Of a stretch of 64,000 nucleotides of DNA, positions 35,561-47,759 are shown one piece after another. Origin of the DNA: Centrapalus pauciflorus (taxonomy: Eukaryota > Streptophyta > Magnoliopsida > Asterales > Asteraceae). Location: the NCBI GenBank assembly GCA_020465985.1, contig JAANYP010005961.1, forward strand, positions 186,001 to 250,000. Reading direction: 5' to 3'. Below the pieces are notes generated by a model. It did no database searches, was not told the DNA's origin, and worked only from the letters and a program-made list of their open reading frames with translations. Every line of letters starts with the position of its first letter. The first letter of the stretch is position 1. Both the position numbers and the translations under genes were made by a program.

Positions 35561-38010
35561 ATGCTCAGATAAAACATGTGACTTAGTGTGTATGATATTT
35601 CCGATTTTATACCTGTTCTACAAGTGATATCGTTGCCCTTAAATGCTAAAAGTTGTGCTTGAAAGTTGTAATATGTGCTTGAATGATACACTTAACAATC
35701 TCTATTTTTATGGAGCAGTTATGATCTGTAATCATATAGTTTTGTAAACCCTAAACATGGGATGACTTCTATTTTGTTTTGGATTGAATATCATATTTGC
35801 TTCTTACTTTAAAGGAAGATTTGTAGCTTTGATTATTTATTTGCGTGTGTTTATCATAAATATTTAACTTTTTCACAATGTGGGGGTTGTGTTGAACTAT
35901 TATTTATTCTTAATGAAATAGTGTGTTTATATTTATTTTTTTCACAATGTGAGTTGAACTTTTTCATAATGCTATAACTTGGATGTATTTAAAAAAAGGT
36001 TGTAACATCATTTATATTGTTAATCCGAGTCTCGATTTAAACAGTGTTTTGATTTGTGTGATGATAAACACATTCAATAGTAAGAAATGATATATGAGTT
36101 TTCAGATTGCATTTTCGGTAATAAATATATATTTGAGTGATCTTTATATTTTTATTGTTGATTGTGAGATAATGAATTTATAATCGAGTGATTTTTTATG
36201 ATTTTATTGTTATTACTCGCATCACAATGTATGATAGGTTGGTAGTTGAGTAATCTTTGCTTGCTTATCATTTAAACAATGTTTTGATGATTTATGTATT
36301 TTTCAGATTCGTTGCCCCCGTTGGTTTTTGCATTGCAGATTTTCTGAATTGCCGATTGCGTAAGGTCAGACTTCCACTCCGACAAACCTTATCTATTCTT
36401 TTACTTATTGACGTCATAATTTGACAAAAGCTATTTAGAATATTCTTGGTTTATTTCACCTTTTCAATAGCTCAGTGTGTTGGTGGAGGTTGAAGTCAAT
36501 TACAAATTATTTTGTTGCTAAATCAGCATAGACAATGATGAATAGGGTAACAATACTCAAAGGATGTGACTACGTGAGATAATGGAGATTCAGTTCGTGT
36601 AACTTCGAAATCACAGACATCGTATTCTCTAAAACATTTCTTGAATCATCGAAATGCTATCGAGGCTTATAGAACTGAATTGAGCTGCTAAACCATTTTA
36701 AATTATTATCTGTTTAACATGGTTATTTTTAAAAAGGATTTTGTTTTAAGTAATATAAGGTTCTCGTTTTGTGGGTGAATATGTGACACGTAATACTTAA
36801 TTTAATTACAATCCGCCAATCTGCCATTAGGCTTCATAAAAATCAAACAATTTTATTTGTTAATGTGTTTGTTATGATAAAATAATTGATGTGATTGCTT
36901 CAAAAGATGCATGAAGACATCGTTTCAAATAGTTTTTCTTTAAAATATGTGTTGTATTTGTTTTTGAAACTCTTTGCATTCGTCACAGTTTATTTACTTT
37001 AATAAAATTCGACGTGAGGATGAGCCGCATAACTTGATTAGGTTCCAAACCCCTAAAAATATGGTGTGTGTTTTCGTTTGGGCATTTATATGGGGCATCT
37101 AGTCTGTTTGTTGGTCGCTCTGGGCATTATAAATCTTAGCATCTGCCCTGCAACTATATTTTCACATATGCATATTTAAAAAAAACTAATATGCTAATTG
37201 TTATAACATATTATTCATCATAACAAATACATAATATTGGAGACAATATATATATAGTGATCAAGACATGCATGTACATTAGACATGTTGATTTGATGAG
37301 AAATTGAGAAGGTAGCTAATAAGTGAGAGTGAGAGACAAATAATGCCTAATAAGTTACCATAAATAGATTGGTAACTTGAAAAGGGAATGTATGTAATTG
37401 TACGTTATAATGTGTGGTTTTTGTTACAGAAATTAATTAGTAAAACATGCATCAGACCGGGTACTTAGCGCAAGTGGGCTTTGCCTTAGGCTTATAACCC
37501 CATGCGTGGATCGAGGCTATGTGGCCAAGGGAGAAACCAACGACGGGAATGAAAACCAGGGCCGGTCTTGAGTATTTTAATGCCCAGGAAATGATTGAAA
37601 AAAATGTATTTTTAAAATACAAGTTTGGCCAAGATTTAAAAAAATGTCTCATTTAGATTTTTTTAAACACGGATGGATTTAAAATTGACAAGAAACTTTT
37701 TGGGATATAAACCATTTAGATTTTTTATAAAGTAACTTAAAATTAAAAAATAATAGTAAAAACCTAAAAAAAAACAAATTAAATGTTTTGTAATTTATAA
37801 TTATGTTGGATAATGAATATATATTATTTGATTTTAGCACAAATGTACTATTTTAATTAGGGATGTACATGATCTGGTTGGACCGATTTGCCGACTAAAA
37901 TATCGGTCACGCCGTTAATCTCAATTTGAAAATTTCTCAAACCAGACCGGCAAAACCGAAAACAATTTGACCAGTTTAACAGTTTCAATTAGAAACATCG
38001 AGTTAATTTA
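35561..38010. other. non-coding stretch
   Basis: AT-rich, no gene. A tRNA-like A-box (TAGCGCAAGTGGG) at about 37467 with GTGGATCGAGGC downstream hints at a SINE 5' end. CAGGGCCGGTCTTGAG at about 37558 resembles a hAT-type end. TAGGGATGTACATGATC at about 37857 resembles another. None has a matching partner. Confidence 0.4.
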
Positions 38011-38017
38011 AAATTTA

Positions 38018-38300
38018 GGTTGCATTTCGTAGAAAGAAATGAAGTGAAAAAAAAATGATGATAAAAATCATCGGTTTTTTGACCATGAAACTTGAAAATG
38101 CGATTGTTATATTTCTGTTTTCCTAATCTTAACTTCTATTTAATTATCCACCATTGCTAGAGAAATGAAAAAATTGACTACTAAGCTATATATTGACACA
38201 ACTCAAGAATTTATAGAGAAATAATATACATAATTCGAGTCTCATAACTAATAATTTGTCTTGATTTCGTTTTTATGATTTTCTCTACCAAATACAAACA
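38018..38300. mobile_element. Tourist-like MITE, family M2 copy 1
   Basis: Ends GGTTGCATTTCGTAGAAAG and TTTCTCTACCAAATACAAAC-like are inverted. The body aligns by eye with 62249-62533 (shared CCACTATTGCTA / CCACCATTGCTA and ACAACT(T/C)GAGA/AAGA blocks). More decayed than copy 2. Confidence 0.65.
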
Positions 38301-38319
38301 TAAAATTATAATATTTGTT

Positions 38320-38400
38320 TTAAACATCAAAAGGTAGAACCAACCAGGAGCTACGACATTGTCAGCATCACGAAGTAAGGTAGCGGTTGAAAATTTAAAA
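38320..38400 (-). mobile_element. LINE 3' end fragment
   Basis: The minus strand reads AGCTCCTGGTTGGTTCTACC then TTTTGATGTTTAAA, matching the 3' terminus of the LINE at 42130-42201 (AGCTCCTGGTTGGCTCTACC then TTTTGTTGTTC). A strongly 5'-truncated copy. Confidence 0.6.
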
Positions 38401-38750
38401 ACCAAGAATTAAGGTAAAATAAATGATGAAATTAATGCAAATGAATAAAAGAAATTAATAAAATGATAAATAGTGGTAGCTAGGATAAAGACAGGTGATA
38501 GAATATTGGTATTGGTTAATGGGAAATGAATAAAAAGAAGGGAATGAAGACAGTGATAGTGAGAGTGAGAGTAGCATTTAATGACATTTGGTATTGTGCT
38601 TCCTTCCATCTTTAATTAAGCCATTACGTGCTCTTTCTATCTTTCCTTTTCAACACTTTATTTTTTGCATTTCCATCTCTTTCAATTCAATTTAATTCAA
38701 TTCCTCCTCATATTATATTATATATATTAATATTAATTAATTGCATTTCA

Positions 38751-39226
38751 AATGGGGTATGTAAATCAGACTAGACAACTCGTGAGCTACTATGGATCGA
38801 CTCGTAGAAAACTCAAAATCGACTCGCAGTTAAGCAAGCCGAGCTCGAGCTCGAGTATTAAAATAGCTCGCTCGATAGGCTTGCGAGCCTAATCGAGCTT
38901 ATGTTTACAAGTTTACATTTTTACCTTTCAATTTTGTAATATTATTAGGTTTATATAAATCAAACTATATAATCTTAATCCTAAAATTCATTATTATGTT
39001 TTTACCCTTCTTACTTGTTGAGATAAAATTAGATTGAATATTTTGTATTTATATTTCGATTTCCTTTATCCTGAATTTAATCGAGCCGAGTCAAGTCGAG
39101 CTCGATAGTATCGAGTAGTTTATCGAGTCGAGCTCGAGTCGAGTTTCGAGCTCGATTTTTATTGTCGAGTTCGAACTCGAGTTTGGTGATACTCGACTCG
39201 ACTCAACACGATTACACCCCTTCAAT
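38751..39226. mobile_element. hAT-like MITE relic rich in CTCGAGC words
   Basis: Left GGGGTATGTAAATCAG and right (reverse complement) AGGGGTGTAATCGTG resemble hAT-type ends (compare TAGGGGTGTAAACGAGC at 39461). Both ends are filled with GAGCTCGAG / CTCGACTCG words. No clean 8-bp duplication was found, so it is older. Confidence 0.5.
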
Positions 39227-39244
39227 TCCCATATATTATATATG

Positions 39245-39440
39245 AGGGGTTTCAATTGAGAGCCTCCATGCATCGAAGGACCTCCATGCACCACCACAAA
39301 TGCATCACAATTTTCGAATGATGCATCAAAATTTCCGCGTGATGCATCGAATTTCATGTGATGCATTATGATTTTCTAGCGATGCATTGTGGTTCTCCAA
39401 GGCTATTCGATGAATAGATGTTCTCCATTGAATCCACCAC
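39245..39440 (-). mobile_element. TA-nested fold-back element, family T1 copy 7
   Basis: The core (ATGCACCACCACAAATGCAT, then GATGCATCA units) is in the opposite orientation to other copies. Ends are GGGGTTTCAATTGAGAGCC and GTTCTCCATTGAATCCACC. Flanked by short TATATTATATATGA and TAATATATATGC. Confidence 0.75.
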
Positions 39441-39452
39441 TAATATATATGC

Positions 39453-39927
39453 ATCATATCTAGGGGTGTAAACGAGCAGGGCCGAGCCCGGGCCCGTTTA
39501 AGCTCGAGCTCGGCTCGTTTAAAAGTACCAGGCTCGAGCTCGAGCTCGGCTCGTTTCAAGCTTTGTATGTAAAGTTCGAACTCGGCTCGTGAGTAATTTT
39601 CCAAGCTCGAGCTCGGCTGAGGCTCGACTCGTTTATTATATAATATAATTTTTTAATTAATTTATAAATAATCTTTTTATATAGTATATATAACTTGTAA
39701 TTTTAATATATTTATATTTATTTAATCTATATATTATAAAAAACTATTTATATATAGGCTCGTTTAGGCTCGTGAGCTCGATATGTAAAGCTCGGGCTCT
39801 AGCTCGTTTATTAAACGAGCTCGAATTTAGGCTCGAGCTCGGCGGGGCTCGTTTAATTCGAGTCTTTTTCGAGCTTTTAACGAGTCGAGCTCGAGTAGCT
39901 CGGCTCATTTACACCCCTAATCATATC
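39453..39927. mobile_element. hAT-type MITE with perfect 8-bp duplication, GAGCTCG-rich
   Basis: Element 39461-39919 (459 bp). Ends TAGGGGTGTAAACGAGC and (reverse complement) TAGGGGTGTAAATGAGC differ at one base in 17. The flanking ATCATATC is duplicated exactly (39453-39460 and 39920-39927). Subterminal CTCGAGCTCGGCTCGTTT-type repeats are typical of this group. Confidence 0.93.
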
Positions 39928-41135
39928 ATATCCTTCTTCATTGTTAATTATATATTATATATGCAATTTCAGCCGGTGATTAATTACTATTTAATTGACT
40001 TAATTTGGATATTGTTGTTTGCACTCGAAATCAAGTCCAAACACATTTGTTTGATTAATTTTGGCTGTCATAGTTAATGAATTTATATTAAAAAAAACAT
40101 ATATTAAAATAAAGATTGGGAAATTAGATTATCAAAGGGAAAAGAAATTACAAATGAATTAAGAAGTTAGATGCATGGAGGAGATATATGTTTACTGACA
40201 AAATGAATGTGGAACGTTGGAGGTAGACATAAGACATACCATGAGGATGAGGATGAGGTTGAGGTAAAGTGAGTTTTTGCATAGGACAAGAAAGTGTAGG
40301 GGCCTTTTCTGAAAATTCGGTACTGTTTAGTTTTAGTACTTACCCATGCAGCCTGTTATGTATGGGCTTGTGTTTTTGACTCTTTTTTTTTTTTTTTGAC
40401 TTATATTTTTCAGAATCAAATTAGACCAGACAATTCATGTATTCGTGTCGTTTTCACGTGTCTGACACGAATTTGACACAGCAAGAATATACGAAAGATA
40501 ATAAGTTTTATCTCACTTTTTAAGATGTATTCATGTCGTGTATTCGTGTCATGTCGTGTCTCTCACGAATTCGTGTCTCCAATTGCTAGGTCTACTCAAA
40601 TACACATTAATACATGAACAAACAAACAAACAAACAAACAAACCCATGCTGTGTGAACTCATTATCACAATTGAACTGGTCTCTAGAAATTGATGATCTA
40701 GAAAAAGAACATTGAATTAAAACACGTTGTTGCGCCACGATATTATTGTTTGTTTTGTGACTTCCGAATCTATTATTCAATTATAGCCAAGGCATGTGTG
40801 TGTAATTTCCTACGTTTTATATTAGAAGGCACCCTTGCTAACAAATTCTGGACACACGAAACTATAGAGCCATACATGGATTCAAAACGTACGAATGAGG
40901 AAAATAAATTCCTTTTAAGACACACGACTCGAAAAGGAACATGGGTTTATAATAAGATTAAAGCATAAAAATTTCTGAAACCAACACAAATAGATATGAT
41001 CGAGAAATATGCATCTAATTTAATAAATGAATATGTCGCTCATGTGTATCCCCAGTCCAAAGATAACGATTTATATGCACAATAAGTTTGTTTAGAAAAA
41101 CTTTAGATAGCATATATTATGTTATGATAAAAATT
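39928..41135. other. non-coding stretch
   Basis: Contains a region of GTGTCGTGTC / GACACGAAT words at 40447-40590, probably an old element, and (AAAC)n at 40620-40642. No gene recognised. Confidence 0.45.
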
Positions 41136-41141
41136 AGGGTT

Positions 41142-41455
41142 AAGTGTCATTTAACCATCCAACTTTTAGATTTTTTTCGATTTAGTCATTAAACTATTTT
41201 TTGTCTCAATTTAGCCACTAAACTATCTTTTGTATACATATTTAACCACTAAACTTCCTTTTTACTGATTTAACCACTGAAAATTGTCCCGATTTGGCCA
41301 CTAACTATCATATTTTGTATCTATTTAACCATTAATTTTATTCATTTTTCCCAAAATAAAACATCAAACAAAAGTTTAGTGGTTAAATCAGGACAAAAAA
41401 TAGTTTAGTGGCTAAATGTGACAAATCTGAAAGTTGGATGGTCAAAATGGTACTT
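41142..41455. mobile_element. fold-back MITE
   Basis: The left arm AAGTGTCATTTAACCATCCA is mirrored by the right arm (reverse complement) AAGTACCATTTTGACCATCC; both continue with AACTTT(T/C)AGAT. Inside, the phrase TTTAGCCACTAAACT recurs. TTA-like flanks suggest a short target duplication; superfamily unassigned. Confidence 0.7.
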
Positions 41456-41671
41456 ATTGCATTACGATAATGTAAATAATTGGTTTAAAGTGTTTGGATT
41501 GCATTCATTAACAATTGATTATTTGTGTTTTGGATTAATCTTACCACATTTTTTCAAAAGCTAACAAAATGATAATTGATTATTTGGTAATTTTACAAGT
41601 TCAATTAACGACATCCAAACAATTTAAAAATTGATTGTTAGATAATTGTTATAGGAAACAGCAGAAACAAA

Positions 41672-41807
41672 ACACTCGCATCATTGCATTGTGATGGGTT
41701 GGATAACTGTTATTATCTGATTATCAGTTTCTAAAATGTTGGTAATATTTTTTTCAAACGCAAATCCAAACACCCGCATCGTTGCATTGTGATGGGTTGG
41801 ATAACTG
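41672..41807 (+). repeat. 38-bp direct repeat
   Basis: 41672-41709 and 41770-41807 (ACAC(T/C)CGCATC(A/G)TTGCATTG...) differ at two bases. They sit in an AT-rich region with GTTTGGATT / AATCCAAAC inverted words, probably a decayed MITE. Confidence 0.7.
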
Positions 41808-41879
41808 ATTTGCAATAACAACTTCTGTTTTCATCCTTGCATTTTATTGAGCACCTTTTTCAATATAAACGAGAATACC

Positions 41880-42201
41880 TTCCCTTATTTCGGCCTTGCA
41901 TTGATGGTTAATAAGAAAGTGTTCAATAATTGGAGACCTGATGTTGCTTCGATTACAGATGATCTGCTCGCTAATCTTTTTTCTTGGCTTAAATATAGAG
42001 CCAATTGTAAGTTTCTTTTTTGGTCGTTGTGGGTTATATACCCATCTTCTTTCTTTTAATTATCTCTGTTTATTTGTACGCTCTTTGCTAGCTTCTTGCT
42101 AGCTTTCTGTCATGAATAAAGTTTGTGGGTGTTCCTTTCGGGGGTGATGGCTTTGCCGAAGCTCCTGGTTGGCTCTACCTTTTGTTGTTCAAAAAAAAAA
42201 A
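41880..42201 (+). mobile_element. 5'-truncated LINE 3' end
   Basis: The C-terminal tail of a LINE ORF2 (LFSWLKYRANCKFLFW then SLWVIYP, stop at 42059) is followed by a 3' UTR and a poly-A run (42191-42201). The WxKxR...W pattern is usual for plant LINE C-termini. No RT domain remains. The 5' truncation point is approximate. Confidence 0.7.
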
Positions 42202-42224
42202 CAACCCATATGTTGATAGAACGA

Positions 42225-42725
42225 GCATGACCATGGATAATTCGAAAATCAGATGCATGAACTTTACTATCCGAATCCGATTTTCAGATAATCCGAATTT
42301 TGAATAATTGAAAGCTTTTTTAATTAAACTTTATATTATAAAATAAATTCAAATATATAAAATACAAATCTATATACCTATTAACATATAAAAAAGTAAC
42401 TGCGTCAGAAACGAAAAGTTATCATACTTTTTAAACTTAACACAATAAAAAACACGTCAAAAGAGATTAAAATCCATTTAAACGAGTTATAAGTATGTTA
42501 AAGCTAAATTATACACCTGAAATTTAAAAAAAAAATACTATTGTTAGTCAAATAATGTTTGACAAAAAAATTTAGGAAAATAAAAAAAATGGATTTCGGA
42601 TAATCCAAAAATCTAAAATTATGCAAAATTTGTATCCGAATCCGATTTTGGGTTCAGATAATTTCAGATCAGATTTTTATGTTTTCTGATCAAACTCGAA
42701 TTCAAATATATTTGTACACCCTAGC
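42225..42725. mobile_element. decayed element with ATCCGAATCCGATTTT repeats
   Basis: Direct and inverted copies of TCCGAATCCGATTTT lie near 42271 and 42633, and the segment ends TTTGTACACCCTAG, similar to hAT-type ends. The left end is not clear. Confidence 0.4.
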
Positions 42726-42729
42726 TCAT

Positions 42730-45105
42730 ACAGACACACAATTACTGTGTATTGCTAAAACCATTCCAATAGGTATGGATCATTGAGAGTTTAGTGACGA
42801 TTAAATGATAATGAAATTAGTTTATTGCGGTTAACGAAATGTTGATGTGATTAATAATTGGATTCATATTGGTTATTAGTATATAACATCTTTAATTAGA
42901 TTAGCTTAATTTTAGTCTAAATATGTAATTTTATTTTAACTTACATAATTAAATTGGTAAAATCATATATTGAAGGGTGTTAAAAGGATGCACATAACAA
43001 TCGTTTCAAACTCTTATTATATTAATACGTATCATTGTATTTTAATTACCCATTATGTAGTCATATTATTCCCTTTCAATTGATAATTAATTTCACTCTC
43101 ACACACACTCTCTCTAAAATACACGCCCTTGACTTCTCTTTCTCTCGAAAATCAAACCACAATTGCTCAAGAATTGATAAACAAATTGTTGGAAATCCAT
43201 TAAATAAGTGTTGCTCAACATCAAACAAGTTCTAATTTGAGGTAATTTCACTTTAAATTGAAGAAATTGTGTTAGTATGTGTATTAGTGTATGTACGGTA
43301 TTGTTTTATTGAACAGTGATCGAAATTTGATATGTTTTGCCAAAATTAACATCAATTGAAGTTATAAACATGTTATAAATACTTTATAATGTGTTACTGT
43401 GTTAAAATTTAGCATTAAAATAGGTTAGTTGTCAAAATCAATCAAGAATCATGAAATTGACTTCTAAAGGTCAAGATTGGAAGATTCGATATATGTATGT
43501 GTGTGTGTTTTACCGAGATATTGAATCTCGGACTCCTTTAGTTCCGATATTTTAAGCCTCAGACTCTCATAGTAGTCCTGAGCTTCCAAGTCTAGGATTC
43601 CACTTATACAACATTTGATGCTTTCAAAGGTTAAAAGTATAGGGACTTAGAATCTCGATACATAACTGAATCAAAACTCGGACTCAAGGACCAAAGTTCT
43701 GTGTTTGTGAGTCTTGGACTCAACCTCGAGATTCTAAATATCGGTACCAGCTTAGAAACATTTCATGATTAATGATAAAATCTAACTGAGTTTAACACGC
43801 ATATTAAGCATGTTTAGCAAGACTAGAATAATAAAAGCTTATTTGCAACTATTATGTGTTTATCGAATACAGACAGGTAACAGTTTAGACAGCTAAAAGC
43901 AATTGAAAAACTAAATAAAGTATCAAAGCCAATTAAGCGGTCTAAACTAGTTTAAAAAAATATAGAAGGCAAAGTATAAGACAAAGTATAAGACAAAGTT
44001 AAAAGCCAGAATTACTAGGTAAAGTCAAAGTCAGCTTAAAAGTCAATTTAAAATATAAAATATACTAAAGTCCAAGCCAATGTCTACTAAAGTGTAAAGC
44101 CAAAGCCTTCATCAGTCCCTTGATGAATCAAGAGGTGGTTCAAACTCACTAACAGATTGTTATTGCCAAACCTAAATTTAAACTGTAACCTGTAGATTTA
44201 ATTGATTTACATGCATATTATGAAATGAGACATATTGCATTTCCAGCTTCATTTGAATTTATTCAAAAGTCACATGCAACTGTGCACCCCATGGTAAGGT
44301 GCTGCCCAAATTAACATGATAGCACATTTTCATTACTCGGCTATTTGTCATGCTTATCATACCTTTAGCTACTTATTTCTATATTATGCTATATATTTGA
44401 TATCATTGTTATTCATCTTTATGCTAAAAGCTTATTTGCCAAAGAGTATGCATATTCCTACTTGCTCAAGGGGAGCTTGTGGATGATGTTTAATCCAGTG
44501 TCACTCAGGTTGCTTTACTGGTAGCTAGGCTAGCATATGGCTGATAACCACAAATGCACGTGTTTGGGTTTGACATCATCCTATTCTCTTAGACTATGTC
44601 TCATTAACGAAGAACAGTGTCTAACTGCTTAAGGAAATCTCGTCATGTTGCCTAAAGACCTAGCTATCCATTTATCATAAATGCTCTGTATGTTGTTAAA
44701 TCTACATGTTCACTAAGCAAAAAAAAATGCTTTCAGTTGTTGCATAACTCTTTTAAGAAAAGAAAATGTCTCGACTGGACCAACTTCATAGGTTCAGACT
44801 TTATTAAAGCTTAAAGATCTTTAGACCACTACTCAACATATTTTGTTGTATACATCATCAAGTTATGAAGTTTTGTAAACTGGGTAGAAGTTTTAAATAT
44901 CAAGTGATGTTGGGCATAGATGACTTATACCTTGTTCTAGAATTACAGTTTGTTTTATTATAATTTATTTTCTTATTTCTATGGTTGATTTTATTAGCTG
45001 GGACATTGTTAGTTAAAACCTTATGAAAGTTAGGTCTTACACAGTATTTGTTGCGATAATGAAACTCAATGATTGAATTTCATATTTAATTAAGTAATCC
45101 ATTAT
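42730..45105. other. non-coding stretch, some patches of moderate GC
   Basis: Contains repeated AATCTCGGACTC / GAGTCTTGGACTC words at 43520-43740 and a short tandem (GACAAAGTATAA) near 43980. I recognise no protein or RNA gene. It may belong to a non-coding LTR element, but I could not find LTRs. Confidence 0.35.
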
Positions 45106-46174
45106 TTAGGTGGCGTTTGGTTCGCAGAATGTATTAAAAGGAATTGGAATCTGTTAAGAAATTAGAATCTGCAAGGAATTGGAATTGGAATCCAAATAAT
45201 GTTTGGTTGGCTAAAAATGAAATTGGAATCCAATTTCATAAGTCGTTGGTAGGGTAGGATGAGATGAGTGGGTAGAAGTGGATAAGTCTCAAAGGTAGGA
45301 ATAGGATGAGATGGATAGGGTACGGTGGATAAGGGGTGGGTGGGTAGGGGTAGGTATGGTAGGTAGTAGGTAAGAGTAGGTTGGATAGCGTAGGTAGGGT
45401 AAGGATAGGTAGGTTGGGTGGGTAACATATGATAGATGAGGGATGGGTAGGTGGGTAGGGTAGGTATGGTGGTTAGTAGGTAAGAGTAGGTTGGACAACG
45501 TAGGTAAGGTAGGGGTAGGTGGGTCGAGGTGGGTGGGAGGGGGTAGGGTAGGGTGGGGTGGGTGGGTAGATTTGGATAAGTCTATAAAGTAGAAATAGGA
45601 TGAGGTGGATAGGGTAGGATAAGGTGGGTGGGGTGGATGAGGTGGATGAGGGATATGTGGGTGGGTATGGGTAGGTATGGTGAGTAATAGGTAAGAGTAG
45701 ATTAGATAACATAGGTAGGGTTGGGGTGGGTGGGTTAGAGGTGGGTAGGATGGGGTAGGGTGGGTGGGTGGGTAGGTAGGGGTAGGTATGGTGGATAGTA
45801 GGTACGAGTAGGTTGGATAACATAGGTACGGTTGATGTAGGTGGGTGGGATAGGGTAGTGTGGGTGGGTATGGGGTGGGTGCGTAGGTACTAGGTAGGTA
45901 GGTAGGTAGGGTGAGTGGGGTAAGACAAGACATGGTGTAGTGTAGTGTGTTAAACGTAAGAGGTATTTTTGAAATCAACCACATTCTGTTTTTTAAAGGA
46001 ATTGAATTCCATCCATAGTGTAGATTAATGTTATTTTCCTTCATTCATTGGAAAATTTCAATTTTGATGGAATCCAATTCCTTTTTATAGTTGAACCATA
46101 CACAGGAATTGCCTGGAATTGGATTCATTTCCCCTCCAATTCCCTCGGATTTCAGTGAACCAAACGGCACCTTA
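45106..46174. mobile_element. PIF/Harbinger-type MITE, family H1 copy 1
   Basis: Element 45109-46171, flanked by TTA on both sides (45106-45108, 46172-46174). Left end GGTGGCGTTTGGTTCGCAGA and right end (reverse complement) GGTGCCGTTTGGTTCACTGA. A TTA duplication with GG...GTTTGG ends is the Tourist/Harbinger signature. The interior is a G-rich minisatellite. Proline/threonine/tyrosine-rich frames on the other strand are artefacts of that repeat. Confidence 0.85.
45245..45930. repeat. G-rich minisatellite inside H1 copy 1
   Basis: The key phrase GTAGGTAAGAGTAGGTTGGA (or close variants) recurs at about 45368, 45477, 45689 and 45800, that is at a period of about 107-111 bp, embedded in GGGTAGGT-type sequence. 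Confidence 0.85.
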
Positions 46175-47163
46175 GGTGGCGTTTGGTTCGCATAATGTTT
46201 TAAAAGGAATTGGAATCTGTTCAGGAATTGGAATCTGCAAGGAATTGGAATTGGAATCCAAATCATGTTTGGTTGGCTAAAAATGAAATTGGAATTCAAT
46301 TTCATAATTTGTTGGTAGGATAGGATGGGTGGGTGGGTGGGTAGAGGTGGATAGGTCTCTAAGGTAAGAATAAGATGAGATGGATAAGGGTAGGGTGGGT
46401 GGGTAGGGTGGATGAGGGATGGGTAGGTGGGTAGGGGTAGGTATGGTGGGTAGTAGGTAAGAGTAGGTTGGATAGCATAGGTAGGGTAAGAGTAGGTGGG
46501 TTGGGTGGGTAACATATGATGGATGATGGATGGGAGATGGGTAGGTGGGTATGAGTAAGTATGGTTGGTAGTAGGTAAGAGTATGTTGAACAACGTAAGT
46601 AAGGTAAGGGTAGGTGGGTAAAGGTCGGTGGGATAGGGTAGGGTAGGTGGGTATGGTGGATGAGGGATGGGTGGGTAGGTATGGGTAGGTATGGTGGGTA
46701 GTAGGTAAGAGTAGGTTGGATAGCGTAGGTAAGGTAGGTGGGTCGGGTGGCTTGGGTAATGTATGATGGATGAGGGATGGATAGGGGTAGGTATGGTGGG
46801 TAGTAGGTAAGAGTAGGTTGGATAACATAGGTAGGGTTGGGGTAGGTGGGTGGGATGGGTTAGGGTAGGGTAGGATAAGAGGGGGTAGGGTAGGTTGTGT
46901 GGGTGGGTAGGTATGGTGGGTAGTAGGTAAGAGTAGGTTGGATAACATAGGTAGGGTTGGGGTAGGTGGGTGGGAGGGGGTAGGGTAGAATTGAATTCCA
47001 TCAATTGTGTGAAGGAATGTTATTTTCCTTCATTAATTGGAAAATTTCAATTTTGATGGAATCCAATTCCTTTTTACAGTTGAACCAAACATATGAATTG
47101 ACTGGAATTGGATTCCTTTCCCCTCCAATTCCCTCGGATTCCAGTGAACCAAACGGCCCCTTA
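46172..47163. mobile_element. PIF/Harbinger-type MITE, family H1 copy 2, in tandem
   Basis: Element 46175-47160, flanked by TTA (46172-46174, shared with copy 1, and 47161-47163). Left GGTGGCGTTTGGTTCGCATA, right (reverse complement) GGGGCCGTTTGGTTCACTGG. Confidence 0.85.
46315..46985. repeat. G-rich minisatellite inside H1 copy 2
   Basis: The phrase GTAGGTAAGAGTAGGTTGGA and variants recurs at about 46451, 46571, 46702, 46802 and 46921 (period about 100-130 bp). Same family as the array in copy 1. Confidence 0.85.
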
Positions 47164-47455
47164 GTTTCAAATTTTAACTGCATACGTTTAGAAAATGAGG
47201 AATATTAGAAACCTCCGTAATTTTTCCTGAAATAATCTTAAGTTGCTCATAAATCATTTGGATTGTGAAATAGGTACTAATTAAGTTATGATTATTTGAT
47301 TTCTATAAAATCTAAGGAATTCCAAGAATTTCATACATGTTTCTAACAGATGCATGATACTTTCTAATCTAATTTTGTAATCAAATCAACTCAACCATAA
47401 TTGGGTCTATTTATTATAATTCCCGATGGAAATCAAGTCCAACTATGTGTTACAT

Positions 47456-47676
47456 AGGGATGGTAATTCTTACCATTCAAGCAATTGGTTCGAACGAGTT
47501 AACGATCATAACACAAAAAGATTCACATAATATTGAATTTCTTTTTTACAAAAAACAATTTGTTTAATAGTTTATTAGAATTTCATTGTTTTTAAAAATT
47601 ATATTCAACATTAGCTTTTATTATGGGTCATTTGACTCTTCTTTCCATTTGACGTCATTGGATCGATATTGTCATC
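47456..47676. mobile_element. decayed MITE, relative of 17044-17276
   Basis: Left TAGGGATGGTAATTCTTACC, right (reverse complement) AGGATGACAATATCGATCC. The middle aligns by eye with the 17-kb copy. hAT-like ends, no clear duplication. Confidence 0.45.
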
Positions 47677-47759
47677 CTTCTTTTATTATTTCCAAAGGTT
47701 TGATATTAACTATGGTCCAAAGATGTGTTGGGTTCGTACAATAAAATTTGATTGATCTA

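Noticed and set aside
37452..37652. Possible SINE head with A-box-like and B-box-like words
   Set aside because: No poly-A tail or matching 3' end was found, and the B-box is weak; left as a note only.
40750..40968. 72-codon plus frame
   Set aside because: Composition is plausible but nothing recognisable precedes or follows it, and it has no gene context.
45162..47004. Large minus-strand frames rich in Pro, Thr, Tyr and Leu (up to 319 codons)
   Set aside because: They coincide exactly with the G-rich minisatellite in two MITEs, are open in more than one frame and have no domain content.
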